Shown here one piece after another: positions 54,149-63,200 of a stretch of 64,000 nucleotides of DNA. Source of the stretch: Paenibacillus sp. PCH8. Its GTDB lineage: Bacteria; Bacillota; Bacilli; Paenibacillales; Paenibacillaceae. Under the pieces are notes generated by a model. It saw nothing but the letters and a program-made list of their open reading frames with translations, made no database searches and was not told the DNA's origin. The stretch is taken from NCBI RefSeq assembly GCF_002968835.1, contig NZ_PKQK01000001.1, forward strand, positions 1,426,001 to 1,490,000, read 5' to 3'. Within the stretch, counting starts at the first letter, position 1. Every line of letters starts with the position of its first letter. The position numbers were made by a program, and so were the translations under genes.

Positions 54149-54682
54149 TTAAGCCTGAGCCTGTGGTTTGAACCCTTCGTCGTGGAGATAATCGCCAGCT
54201 TCGCTACGAGATTCGAAAGCCATATCCAGATTATGACCGGAATACACATACCACATGTCATCTTCATATTTTAAAGTAAGTGTATGTCCATCTTCATCGA
54301 TCCATGTTCCGCCACCAGAAGAGGTCGTAGTAAAATGAAGAGCGGTGTTTGTTTGCTCTTGTTTTTGCTCTTGCTCTGGTTCTTGGAATTCAACTGCGTT
54401 GGGATTGTGAGACATCGCTTTAATCGTTTCATCTAACAATGTGCGTAGATCTGCTTCGGAGTAATCACGAATATTGACGAACCCTTTAGCATCGGTCTCC
54501 ACGTTGGGCAGTAGCCCTGCATAGATATAACCGTTGCCGTTCGGATGAATATGGAGAGCAACAATTTTTTTCTCATATGCACTCTCTTCGTAGTGGAAAT
54601 TAACACGACCGAGAGAAACATCCTTGCGTTGCATTTGGGGATACGATTGTAGAATTTCAAGTTTTTGTTCAACGTTAAGCAT
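54149..54682 (-). CDS. Conserved hypothetical protein with two small alpha/beta domains
   Basis: A 177-residue protein without signal peptide or membrane segment. The first ~95 residues (VNFHYEESAYEKKIVALHIHPNGNGYIYAG and YSEADLRTLLDETIKAM) and the last ~70 (GGTWIDEDGHTLTLKYEDDMWYVYSGHNLDMAFESRSEAGDYLHDEGF) look like two separate modules joined by a Glu/Gln-rich linker. I do not recognise a named family. ATG 54682 has an ideal AGGAGG. Monocistronic, convergent with the ytr-like operon. Confidence 0.7.
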   Translation of the reverse strand: MLNVEQKLEILQSYPQMQRKDVSLGRVNFHYEESAYEKKIVALHIHPNGNGYIYAGLLPNVETDAKGFVNIRDYSEADLRTLLDETIKAMSHNPNAVEFQEPEQEQKQEQTNTALHFTTTSSGGGTWIDEDGHTLTLKYEDDMWYVYSGHNLDMAFESRSEAGDYLHDEGFKPQAQA

Positions 54683-54848
54683 ATTTGCCTCCTAGTGTTC
54701 AATAGGGGTGATTATAACATAGTTGAAAAGGAATAAGCACTTAAAAACAAGTGCAGTCCAGCACCTGTTTGGAGTATTCACCTCATAGATGATCGCTTAT
54801 ACACCCCCCTCAGGTAAGAATTGAGAATGGTAAGAAGATTGCCTTCCG

Positions 54849-55622
54849 TTATTTTTTCGCTAAAATACTTCGTCCCAGCTCTTTCAAGTGTTCCATGGCT
54901 TGCAGATAAGGATAGGGTCCATAGCTTACTCGCGCTACGCCCAGTGCGGCAAGTTGTCTCGGTGAAGGCTCCGCGGATGTCACCATAATGTTGATGGGAA
55001 GCGGCGAACGTTCACACAGTTCCTGAATCCATTGTTGATCCTGTAAGCCTGGGACGAACAGGCCGCTGGCTCCTGCTTCGGCATATGCCTTTGATCGAGT
55101 GAGTGCTTCTTCCAAGAGCGCCTCATTGTGTTGTTCAGGTGCATCTTGCAGAAAGAGATCTGTGCGAGCGTTAATGAAAAGCGGAACGCCTGCCTGCTTC
55201 GCGCCTTCTCGGGCGGCCGACAGTCTCAGACACTGTTCCTCCACATCATACAGGCCATCACCCGTTGGAAGTTGATCTTCAATATTAATGCCCACGGCAC
55301 CCTGTTCGATAATTTGAAGCACATTTGCCTTCACATCTGACGCAAACCTCCCATACCCTCCCTCTATATCGATCGTTACAGGCAGATTAACGCTCGTTGT
55401 GATCCGTGCAAGATTGGCAAGGACCAGATGGAACGGCAATGCTTCGCCATCTTGCTCACCATAGGTCGCAGCAACGGACCAGCTCCCGGTAGCGATGGCT
55501 GTTGCTCCAGCAGATTGGATTGTCTGTGCACTTCCGGCATCCCACACGTTAACGAGAACCAGTGGATTCCCTTTCACATGTAATTGGTGGAACAACGTTG
55601 CTTTTTCCTTTAGGGTATTCAA
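54849..55622 (-). CDS. Isocitrate lyase/PEP mutase superfamily protein
   Basis: The ~257-residue barrel has PLVLVNVWDAGSAQTIQSAGATAIATGS (substrate-side loop), LPVTIDIEGGYG, GAVGINIEDQLPTGDGL and LFINARTDLFL, the pattern of PEP mutase/oxaloacetate-type lyases. The catalytic KKCGH loop of isocitrate lyase is absent, so it belongs to the PEP-mutase/carboxyphosphonoenolpyruvate-like branch and may cleave 2-methylisocitrate-like or oxalacetate-like compounds. The longest frame starts at 55661, but TTG 55622 has AAGGAG 10 bases upstream and gives a normal N-terminus. The gene is close to ada in the same direction. Confidence 0.83.
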   Translation of the reverse strand: MNTLKEKATLFHQLHVKGNPLVLVNVWDAGSAQTIQSAGATAIATGSWSVAATYGEQDGEALPFHLVLANLARITTSVNLPVTIDIEGGYGRFASDVKANVLQIIEQGAVGINIEDQLPTGDGLYDVEEQCLRLSAAREGAKQAGVPLFINARTDLFLQDAPEQHNEALLEEALTRSKAYAEAGASGLFVPGLQDQQWIQELCERSPLPINIMVTSAEPSPRQLAALGVARVSYGPYPYLQAMEHLKELGRSILAKK

Positions 55623-55677
55623 TATGTTAATTCTCCTTTGGTATATAGTATGGTTGGTCATCTATATGCTGCGTACC

Positions 55678-56736
55678 TTATTCATTGGGCAGGCTATCCT
55701 GCTTCTCGTGGATCAAAAGCCAGTTTTTGCGGGTTAACCCACCTCCATATCCACCCAGTTCACCACTGGCATTGATTACGCGGTGACATGGGATCACAAT
55801 GGCAAGTTGATTGGCTCCATTGGCCTGTGCCACCGCTCGGCATGCTGTTGGTTTACCCAATGCAATCGCGATATCCTGATATGATCTCGTCTCACCTGCT
55901 GGAATGGCTATTAGTTGTTCCCACACACGCTTCTGGAATGGTGTTCCTAAACAGAACAACGGTGTGTCGAATGATGTCCGCATGCCCTCAAAGTACTCGT
56001 TTAATTCACGTTCGATGGACTGAATGGCAGCTGTTGAACCAGGCACAATAGCGGATTTGGTCCGTTTACGCAGGCGCTCCACTTCGCGCTCCAACCCTCT
56101 GCGATCCACGAATTCCAGCAGATAGAGGGCCTCTTCATCTGCAACAGCCATCATTGGACCGAGGCGGGTGTCAATCCAGGACGCTTTCAAGACATTCCCT
56201 TCATCCACTTGTGTAGGAGCTGCACCCATGATGCGCGAAAAGGCGTCGCGGAAGCCGCTGCTGGACTCATAACCGGTAGATAACTGGCTATCAATCACGG
56301 TGCGGCCTGAGCGAATATTCTTCAGGGCAAGTCCCATACGCCGGGCGCGGGCATACTCGACAAAAGTCATGCCGAACCTCTTCTTGAACTGGCGGCGAGC
56401 CGTGGATTCATCGATGGAGAGTGCCTTGAAATCCTGCTCCTTCCAGCGCTTCTCCGGCTCCTTCTCCACAGCTTCCACTAACACACGCACGACGTCCGAT
56501 ACTTGGTTAGGGTGAGATAACGGCCGACAGCGTTGACACGGGCGATATGAAGCCAGAAGTGCCTGCTGAGCCGTTTCATAGAATTCGCAGTTCTCGAATT
56601 TGGGCTTACGCGCTGGGCATGTGGGCCGACAGAAGACACCGGTAGTTCTGACACCAACATAGAATAGTCCTTCGAATTCCGAATTTTTGGCCACTAGAGC
56701 CTGATAATATTGTTCCTTCAGATCAGTAGAGATCAT
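55678..56736 (-). CDS. ada: Ada: bifunctional methyl-DNA repair protein and activator
   Basis: The 352-residue protein contains an N-terminal AdaA zinc domain (C36, C40, C67, C70; FCRPTCPARKPKFENCEF and YRPCQRCRP), an AraC-type DNA-binding domain (~85-185, TARRQFKKRFGMTFVEYARARRM) and a C-terminal methyltransferase with IPCHRVI (active Cys near 318). C36 takes a methyl from phosphotriesters and turns on the adaptive response. The C-terminal Cys removes O6-methylguanine. B. subtilis splits this into AdaA and AdaB. Here both are fused as in E. coli. The frame is open from 56847, but ATG 56736 gives the family start. Confidence 0.93.
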   Translation of the reverse strand: MISTDLKEQYYQALVAKNSEFEGLFYVGVRTTGVFCRPTCPARKPKFENCEFYETAQQALLASYRPCQRCRPLSHPNQVSDVVRVLVEAVEKEPEKRWKEQDFKALSIDESTARRQFKKRFGMTFVEYARARRMGLALKNIRSGRTVIDSQLSTGYESSSGFRDAFSRIMGAAPTQVDEGNVLKASWIDTRLGPMMAVADEEALYLLEFVDRRGLEREVERLRKRTKSAIVPGSTAAIQSIERELNEYFEGMRTSFDTPLFCLGTPFQKRVWEQLIAIPAGETRSYQDIAIALGKPTACRAVAQANGANQLAIVIPCHRVINASGELGGYGGGLTRKNWLLIHEKQDSLPNE

Positions 56737-56870
56737 GAGTAGCACGTCCTTACTTCCGTAGAATCTTATTCCTTCACTTATTATAGAAAAGCCTGGTGTC
56801 AAGCATCGCCGAAAATCAGGCATGAATATAGATATGTTAAATCTCACCTGATGATCATGGAATAGGTCTT

Positions 56871-56903
56871 GTTCAGAATTTGTTTAGAGTGCATTGGTAA
56901 AAT
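56871..56903 (+). promoter_or_regulatory. Direct-repeat promoter element, copy 1 (LysM gene)
   Basis: GTTCAGA (56871) and GTTTAGA (56882) are spaced exactly 11 bases, and a -10 TAAAAT begins 16 bases after the second repeat starts. The same arrangement precedes the second SLH gene. Confidence 0.6.
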
Positions 56904-57046
56904 AGACCTATCCAAGTAGCGTGACTTACGCAAAGGTACCTATTGGACCCAAAAGATGATTATTGACCGTTCATTGTTACATGAAAAATACATAGGTAAG
57001 TATGGTGTTAAAGATTAGCGTAACGAAAATTTGGAGGTCGACTAGA

Positions 57047-57424
57047 ATGAGGTATTCTACGTACAAAAGTATTTATAAACCCGTTTACGCCAAAACAGAC
57101 GAGTCTCGTATTACGTATGTTCAAAAGCTATTCAGACAGCATGTTCAAATGCCAACTTGGCTATTGAGGTGGGTCATCATAGTTCTAATTATAATCATAG
57201 GTTGTGGTGCTGTATTCACTGCATTTGCCGGCGATGAGCAGCTTTTATCAGGAGATCAAGTGGTTGTATCTCAAGGAGATACATTATGGGGGATTTCTTT
57301 GGTGCATAAACCTCAGCAGATGGATACTCGTGTGTATATAGAAGCGATCAAGAAAGTGAATGAACTGGAGCATAACGCGATCCAGACAGGACAAGTTTTA
57401 ATTTTGCCGGGATTTGATCGATAA
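57047..57424 (+). CDS. Membrane-anchored LysM protein, YneA-like design
   Basis: The 125-residue protein has a basic cytoplasmic N-terminus (~40 residues), one membrane helix (~45-65, WVIIVLIIIIGCGAVFTAFA) and an external LysM domain (~75-123, VVVSQGDTLWGISL and AIQTGQVLILPG) that binds peptidoglycan. The size and layout match YneA-type cell-division suppressors, but no lexA neighbour or clear LexA box was seen, so an SOS role is unproven. The longer frame from 57002 is rejected: ATG 57047 has GGAGGT upstream. The promoter shares its direct repeats with an S-layer-protein gene. Confidence 0.75.
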   Translation: MRYSTYKSIYKPVYAKTDESRITYVQKLFRQHVQMPTWLLRWVIIVLIIIIGCGAVFTAFAGDEQLLSGDQVVVSQGDTLWGISLVHKPQQMDTRVYIEAIKKVNELEHNAIQTGQVLILPGFDR

Positions 57425-57608
57425 CATCAGATTGTATAAGTCATGGCGTGGTTTCTCCCGTGTTCATTACTCATCCAAGAGTGAGTGCATACCGAATTTA
57501 TTAGTCATTTACATATAATGGAGCTTCATGAGGGACGATATGGTGTAGTGATTAATAAGAAGTGTGCTGGATGGATGTGTTATAGATGAAAGAAGGGAGA
57601 ACGCGATA

Positions 57609-58184
57609 ATGAAAATGAATATAAAGAAGTCTGCACTCTGCATGTCTGTGCTCTGTATCTCGCTCATGATCAGTGCCTGCGGGGTCCAAAATAATGCCGA
57701 GTCTGTTCAAGAGCATGCGTATCCGCAGTCGAAGCAACCTGTTGAGGAAGCTGGAGAAAGTTCTGTCCCTAATGCGGATGCAAAGACGAACAATGACCAA
57801 GGTAGTATAAGCGATGATGCTGGCAAACCTAAGGCTCAATCCGAATCCACAGAACCATCGGAGGAGATTGAGATTGTGATTGACCAGTCGGACAAACCGA
57901 TGGAGGGCAACAGCTTTGATTTTGGAATCAAGCAGGTTCCGAAGGGTTACACGCTAACGGAGATGCGTTGGACATCTAACACGGTGACGATTGTGAATTC
58001 GCTACAAGAAGCCATTGAACATGGTGAGAATGGTAAGGATGGCTTTTATTTTAGCGGAAACGGGCAGTACTCCGGATTTATCTATTCGGATGAGATGAAG
58101 GGCGAGCGTGGCAAAGCGACGTTTGTATTCACGAATGATGAAGGAAATGTACTTATGTCCGGGAAGGATATTACGTTGAAGTAG
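57609..58184 (+). CDS. Lipoprotein of unknown function
   Basis: The 191-residue protein has a lipoprotein signal ending ISLMISAC (Cys near 24). It then has a ~70-residue low-complexity spacer rich in Glu, Ser and Asn, and a compact C-terminal domain (~105-191, FDFGIKQVPKGYTLTEMRW, GENGKDGFYFSGNGQYSGFIY, KATFVFTNDEGNVLMSGKDI). No family recognised. ATG 57609 follows GAAGGGAG. Open frame upstream to 57564 is not needed. Confidence 0.75.
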   Translation: MKMNIKKSALCMSVLCISLMISACGVQNNAESVQEHAYPQSKQPVEEAGESSVPNADAKTNNDQGSISDDAGKPKAQSESTEPSEEIEIVIDQSDKPMEGNSFDFGIKQVPKGYTLTEMRWTSNTVTIVNSLQEAIEHGENGKDGFYFSGNGQYSGFIYSDEMKGERGKATFVFTNDEGNVLMSGKDITLK

Positions 58185-58195
58185 CAGATGAACAG

Positions 58196-58224
58196 GAAAA
58201 GCAGCCCATCGGCTGCTTTTTTTG
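58196..58224 (+). terminator. Terminator of the lipoprotein gene
   Basis: AAAAGCAGCC, CATC and GGCTGCTTTT form a strong hairpin, followed by further T. Confidence 0.9.
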
Positions 58225-58265
58225 CATCTTTGAAATCATATTTCAGGATGAAGGGTATTCTATTA

Positions 58266-59183
58266 TCACATGAAGTCAAAGAAATAACGGACCACGTGGA
58301 ACATCACTGGTGAAGTATAAGTGAGACTGTCGACTCGGCTCAGATAGCTTTTTTTGAGCGAATCGAACTTGTTATCGTCCCCGATTAACAGATCCCGCTT
58401 CAGTACGGACACGGTCAGACTGCCGAAGAATCCGGCCAAACTAATCAGTGCGCCGATGAACAAGGAGAATTTCCAATCAAACGGCGTCAGGTAGGGATAG
58501 ACAAAATAGGAGGTCGATGTCGTTACGATGAATGCACAGGCGAACCCTTCCCATGTGACAAAAGGATTGGCGGTGGGCACCACTTTGCGTTTGCCCAGAT
58601 AGAGCGAGACCAGATAATGCACTACATCGTTAAGCTGCGTTAACACAACGAGGAAGAGCACCAGCTTGGACCCGTATTCGGGTGAAGCGAATGGGAAATA
58701 GGCCAAGTGACTGAGTCCGAACACCATCAGCATCAATCCCCACTGTGTGGAGCTTACACTGCGCAGGAAACCGACCGTACCTTTATTAATTAACCGCGGC
58801 AGAGGCAGCACCAGGAACACATATAGCGGAATAAACACGATAAACATGCCATACCATCCAATGTAGATCCAGTAGAACTGAACCGGAATCGCCAGATAAG
58901 CCCAGAGGAATAGCCTGCGGTCGGCTTTGCGTGTACTGCGAATCATGGAGAAATATTCTTTGAGTGAGAAGAACGCAAGCACCATGAGCGAGATTAACGA
59001 AACAATGGGGTTGAAAAGCGTAGCGAGGCAGAAGATCACGAACATGCCCCACCAGGTTTTGATTTTCTGGCCGATGCCTGAATAGTCTTTGGTTGGCTGA
59101 AGCTTGGCAATAATTTGGTACACGATATGTATCACAAGTAAAGCTGTGAAGATTAGGGTTAGTGTAAAGAGTGAACTGCTCAC
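58266..59183 (-). CDS. CdsA-like membrane protein with altered signature
   Basis: The 305-residue protein has about eight membrane helices and ends with SVLKRDLLIGDDNKFDSLKKSYLSRVDSLTYTSPVMFH. This resembles the phosphatidate cytidylyltransferase signature (S-x-x-KR...KD...GG-x-x-DR-x-D) but the HGG motif is changed to KKSYLSRVDS. It could synthesise CDP-diacylglycerol or act on another lipid nucleotide. The main cdsA gene is expected elsewhere. Start GTG 59183 with AGGTGAT. Divergent from the papain-fold gene across 96 bases. Confidence 0.75.
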   Translation of the reverse strand: MSSSLFTLTLIFTALLVIHIVYQIIAKLQPTKDYSGIGQKIKTWWGMFVIFCLATLFNPIVSLISLMVLAFFSLKEYFSMIRSTRKADRRLFLWAYLAIPVQFYWIYIGWYGMFIVFIPLYVFLVLPLPRLINKGTVGFLRSVSSTQWGLMLMVFGLSHLAYFPFASPEYGSKLVLFLVVLTQLNDVVHYLVSLYLGKRKVVPTANPFVTWEGFACAFIVTTSTSYFVYPYLTPFDWKFSLFIGALISLAGFFGSLTVSVLKRDLLIGDDNKFDSLKKSYLSRVDSLTYTSPVMFHVVRYFFDFM

Positions 59184-59279
59184 GTACCGATCACCTGCTT
59201 ATTCAAAGTAAGATTTCATTATAGGGTACCTATGTTATTATGAAGGAATAGTGCCAACTTGATAAGGGGAAATTTGGTT

Positions 59280-59834
59280 ATGACAGAAGAACGCTCGATC
59301 TATATCCTGCTTACGAATACAGGGACGTTGTTTACCAAGGTTATTCAGAGTTACACCAGAGCGCCATACAATCACGCATCCATCTCATTTAACCGGGAAT
59401 TATCCGAGCTATATAGCTTCGGTCGCAAGCATCCGAGCAATCCGCTGAATGGTGGATTTGTGAAGGAAGATATCCAGACAGGTACATACAGCAAGTATCC
59501 CAATACCACATGTGTTATATACGAGCTGCAGGTGACGGACCGTGAAGTGGAAAAGATGAAACGTGTGCTGCACATCTTCATCCGCAGCCGCCAGAAATAT
59601 ATGTACAATCTGCTGGGCGTGATCGGCATTACCTTGAAGGAACCAGTGGAGTTCAGCAACTCTTACTTCTGTTCCCAATTTGTCGCCGAGATTCTACAGC
59701 GCTCAGGTATCAAGCTATGGAACAAACTGCCTGCCCTTGTGACGCCGGATGATTTTCGCCAGAGTGAACGGCTGGAACTTGTATATGAGGGGAAGTTAAG
59801 TGAGTATATACGTGGAAATGGTGAGCAGGAGTAA
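59280..59834 (+). CDS. Permuted papain-fold (YiiX/NlpC-like) protein
   Basis: The 184-residue protein shows YNHASISFNRELSEL (His in the first half) and SNSYFCSQFVAEIL (Cys in the second), the order of catalytic residues in circularly permuted NlpC/P60 or YiiX/Peptidase_C92 enzymes, which act on amide or acyl bonds. No signal peptide, so it is cytoplasmic. ATG 59280 follows AAGGGGA; the TTG at 59259 is less likely. Divergent from the CdsA-like gene, which may suggest a lipid-related role, but this is only positional. Confidence 0.72.
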   Translation: MTEERSIYILLTNTGTLFTKVIQSYTRAPYNHASISFNRELSELYSFGRKHPSNPLNGGFVKEDIQTGTYSKYPNTTCVIYELQVTDREVEKMKRVLHIFIRSRQKYMYNLLGVIGITLKEPVEFSNSYFCSQFVAEILQRSGIKLWNKLPALVTPDDFRQSERLELVYEGKLSEYIRGNGEQE

Positions 59835-60093
59835 GTTGACACACCAGAATTCACATGCTTCTCGCTATATAGTGACCACAATGAAGCAGCCTGCTGCCAC
59901 GGATTACCGGGCACCAGGCTGTTTGTGTACATCATTTAGATGATGCGTCGGAACGGACCTTCGGTGAGAAGGAACGAATCCTGAGCAGTACGTTAGATGT
60001 AGGCGGTGGATATACTTTGAATTGAGTGAGAGTTATATAGGCCCTGGATAATACATCCGACAAAAAAATGTAGAAACATGACGATAAAAATTG

Positions 60094-60132
60094 AGATCCA
60101 TCCTGTTATTGACCTACAGGGTGGATCTTTTT
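60094..60132 (+). terminator. Terminator-like hairpin without an obvious gene
   Basis: AGATCCATCCTG pairs with CAGGGTGGATCT (one wobble), followed by TTTTTCC. Confidence 0.7.
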
Positions 60133-60151
60133 CCATTTATTTGATTATTCT

Positions 60152-60184
60152 GTTTAGAGTTTGTTTAGAGTTGCGTTCTACAAT
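60152..60184 (+). promoter_or_regulatory. Direct-repeat promoter element, copy 2 (SLH gene)
   Basis: GTTTAGA at 60152 and again at 60163 (11-base period) is followed by -10 TACAAT at 60179, 16 bases after the second repeat starts. Geometry is identical to the LysM-gene copy. Confidence 0.65.
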
Positions 60185-60249
60185 AGGTCTTACGTATCAG
60201 GGTGGTTGAATTTTTATGTGAAAAATATAAGACAGGGAGTGTTCAGTAC

Positions 60250-63200
60250 ATGAATTATAGAAAAATAATTAGTTTGATGCTCGTTTTGGTGTTAATAGCT
60301 CCATGGTTGGCACCAGCGGGGAAGGTCAGTGCCGGAGCATCATATCCTGTACCAGGAAATGATGGCCTAATCACAATTAAGCCCACGGGTGATAACAATG
60401 TTGAGGTACATTGGGAATATGCTGACTCCTCTACTCCATCCTATGAATTAAAATATCAGGTCTACGTCTCGGTTTATCCTAATCTGAAAGACATGGAAGA
60501 AATCAGGGACTCACTAGATTATGGGAATGATGACTGGATCATTGGTTCAGAATCTGAAGACGGTACATTTGCTAGAGAATACATGGGTTTAAGCGACAAC
60601 TTGACGTACTATTTCAATGTAATGGTTGTAGATAAAAACGGCTTGGAAGCCGCTTATCAAATGCAATCTTACGACCCTAGTACACAGCTAAGTGAGTTGG
60701 ACCAGTTTAACGAAATCAAAAAAAAGATAAAGCAGGGCGATACTTCTGACTTTAAACAGGAAGTTATAGACCTATTTCGTAATAAACAATTCATAACCGA
60801 GCCTGATTTTAAATCGTTATCTGAAGACGATCAGATTGACATCGCAGTACATGTACTGAGTCTTGATCCACCAACTAGCAATGGATATCAGGACGAGAAA
60901 CAAGTTCAATATCTGGTGCAATTGGCTCTGCAAGCCCTGGAACTTCCCCGTAAAATTGGAGGAGCAGACTCCAGAGAGGTTCTTGATGAATTTTATGGAA
61001 AACTAGCAGAGCGGAAACAGCATTTTGATTATCCTGGTGTCGAAGATGGATATTATGAACGTATTGATCTGTATCTCAACTCTTCAGAGATTGAAAGACG
61101 TATGACCGCTTTTTTATATGAGCATAAAATCATAGGTAACCCTTCCATTAAGAAGATTCTGGCTTATAGGGATACAGCAGTAGGTGATACTCCTTTTATA
61201 AATAAGGTAGTAACGTCAGAAGATATGATGAAAGTATTAGATAAGATACTTGAAATTCAAGAAGGTATCGAATCGTATAACTCCAAAGAAGAAAACCAAG
61301 AAAAACTACTTGGAAGCTTCCCTTTGGATATCAGCAAATGGGAAAACCTCTCATCCGAAGAGCAGGAGCAATTGGCTGATCTGATGCTTAGTGAAAGACC
61401 GGTTAATGGATATGCAAGTTTCAAAGAAATTCAAACGGTTATTAATCAATTTTTCCATGATGATAACGAAAGCGATCCATTGACTGTCTTAAATACTGCA
61501 AAAAGTAACCGTAATATAGAAGCTATGCGACTGGCTATGGAAGATCCTGATTTGGGAATTACGTTGCCTAATGGATACGGAGCTTTATCTTTACAGGTTA
61601 GAGATTTCATTGCTGAATTCCTGATCCATTACGTGAAAAATGATTACAAAAATAAAGAACAAGTTCAATATATGATGGAACTTGCTGTTCTGGCCCAATC
61701 CATCTGGGAGCAGAGGGAACTCAGTGTTCTTCAGAACAAGCTGGATCTGCTTGCCCAGCAATTGGTAGATGGACCTAAATACTTTAATGACCAACAAACC
61801 TATGTACTGCGCAGCATTGGACAACAACATTTGGATCGTGCTAACAAAGTAGATAAAAGTGTTTTTGCTTACAGCTACTTGCATCAAATAGCCTTTGAAA
61901 GGTTAGAGGGAGAACATAAAGGGGATATTGCGAATCCTGATATCGTACTGAAGCTCTTGTCTATGCCTATCGATTCATTTGAGCAAGCTACCTCTATTCC
62001 ACGAATGAATCAATGGCTTGATGTAGCTATGAAAAATCAGATTGCAGGCGAGGCATTCTTTAGTAAATACAAGTTCAATCTAAGAGGTGCCCTTGATTTA
62101 TCCAAACGAGCAGAGCTGAGTCCGGAAGATCAGAAGGAACTGGCAGAATGGGTTCTTAATGAACAAGACAGCTACGAGGATGTTTGGAATCTGCAATATG
62201 TATTTAACCGATTCTTTACGGCTCCTAATGTGAAGGGGAATGACATCAATAACACCCTAACGGGCTTGGACAACACGATGGAGATTTCCTTAGATGGTAA
62301 ACTGAACTGGCTTGATGTTGCCTCCATTCAGCGCTTTGACTTTAGCGGCAACAAAACGGTATGGGTTCGTTACAAAGCAATCAGCGATGAACTGCCAGGC
62401 CGCGCCGTGAAGTTTGTTTTTACACAGAACGGTGATAGCAACACAGATAATGGCAATGGTTCCACGCCTAACCCGGGTGGTAGCACAGGTGGCGGATCGT
62501 CTACGACTGCACCTGTAACGTCTACACCTGCTCCAACAACAAAGCAGGAACAGATTGTAGTAGATGTCAACGGAGCTAACGGCACCAACCTGACCAAGAC
62601 ACCAATCACTCGTACAACCGAAACGAACGGTACAATCAAAGATTTGGTGAAAATGACCGAAGCGATTGCCAAGGAATCGGTGGAAAAAGCGAAACAATTG
62701 AACATGAACACCGCACGTATTGTCATTCCAGACACCAAAGATGCCGTGTCCGAGACACGTATTGAACTGCCTAAAGCAGCTGTGAAAGACTTGAGTGATG
62801 GTTCGCTTAAACTTGAAATCTCTACAGAGAACGTAGTGATTTCTGTTCCGACGAATTCGATCGCCGGATTCGATCAAGACTTGTACTTCCGCGTGGTCCC
62901 TTTGAAAAAGGAATCGGAGCGCAAAGAAGTCGAAGAACGCGCGAAGAAAGAGCAATTGATTCAAGAGATTGCTCCGAATACGAATGTGCGTGTACTGGCT
63001 CGTCCAGTAGAGATCGACACGAATATGCAGAGTCGCGAAGTAACGTTGACATTGCCGCTACGTGGAAGTCTTCCAACCGATCCAGCTGCTCGTCAGCAAG
63101 CATTGGACAACCTGGCGATCTACATCGAACATAGTGACGGTACGAAAGAATTGATTCAAGGCAAACTGGTGCAACTCGCAGATAACAGCGAAGGCATCGA

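Larger units (their letters stand above)
59835..60249 (+). other. Intergenic region with two hairpins and the SLH-gene promoter
   Basis: A weak hairpin (CAGCCTG at 59887, CAGGCTG at 59915) lies after the papain-fold gene. Between 59930 and 60090 no gene is seen. A strong terminator at 60094-60132 has no gene directly before it, suggesting a lost or non-coding transcript in this interval. The promoter of the SLH gene follows. Confidence 0.4.

Noticed and set aside
58288..58304. Second parS site around CACGTG in the CdsA-like gene
   Set aside because: Only the core and one flank match; the left flank does not fit the consensus.
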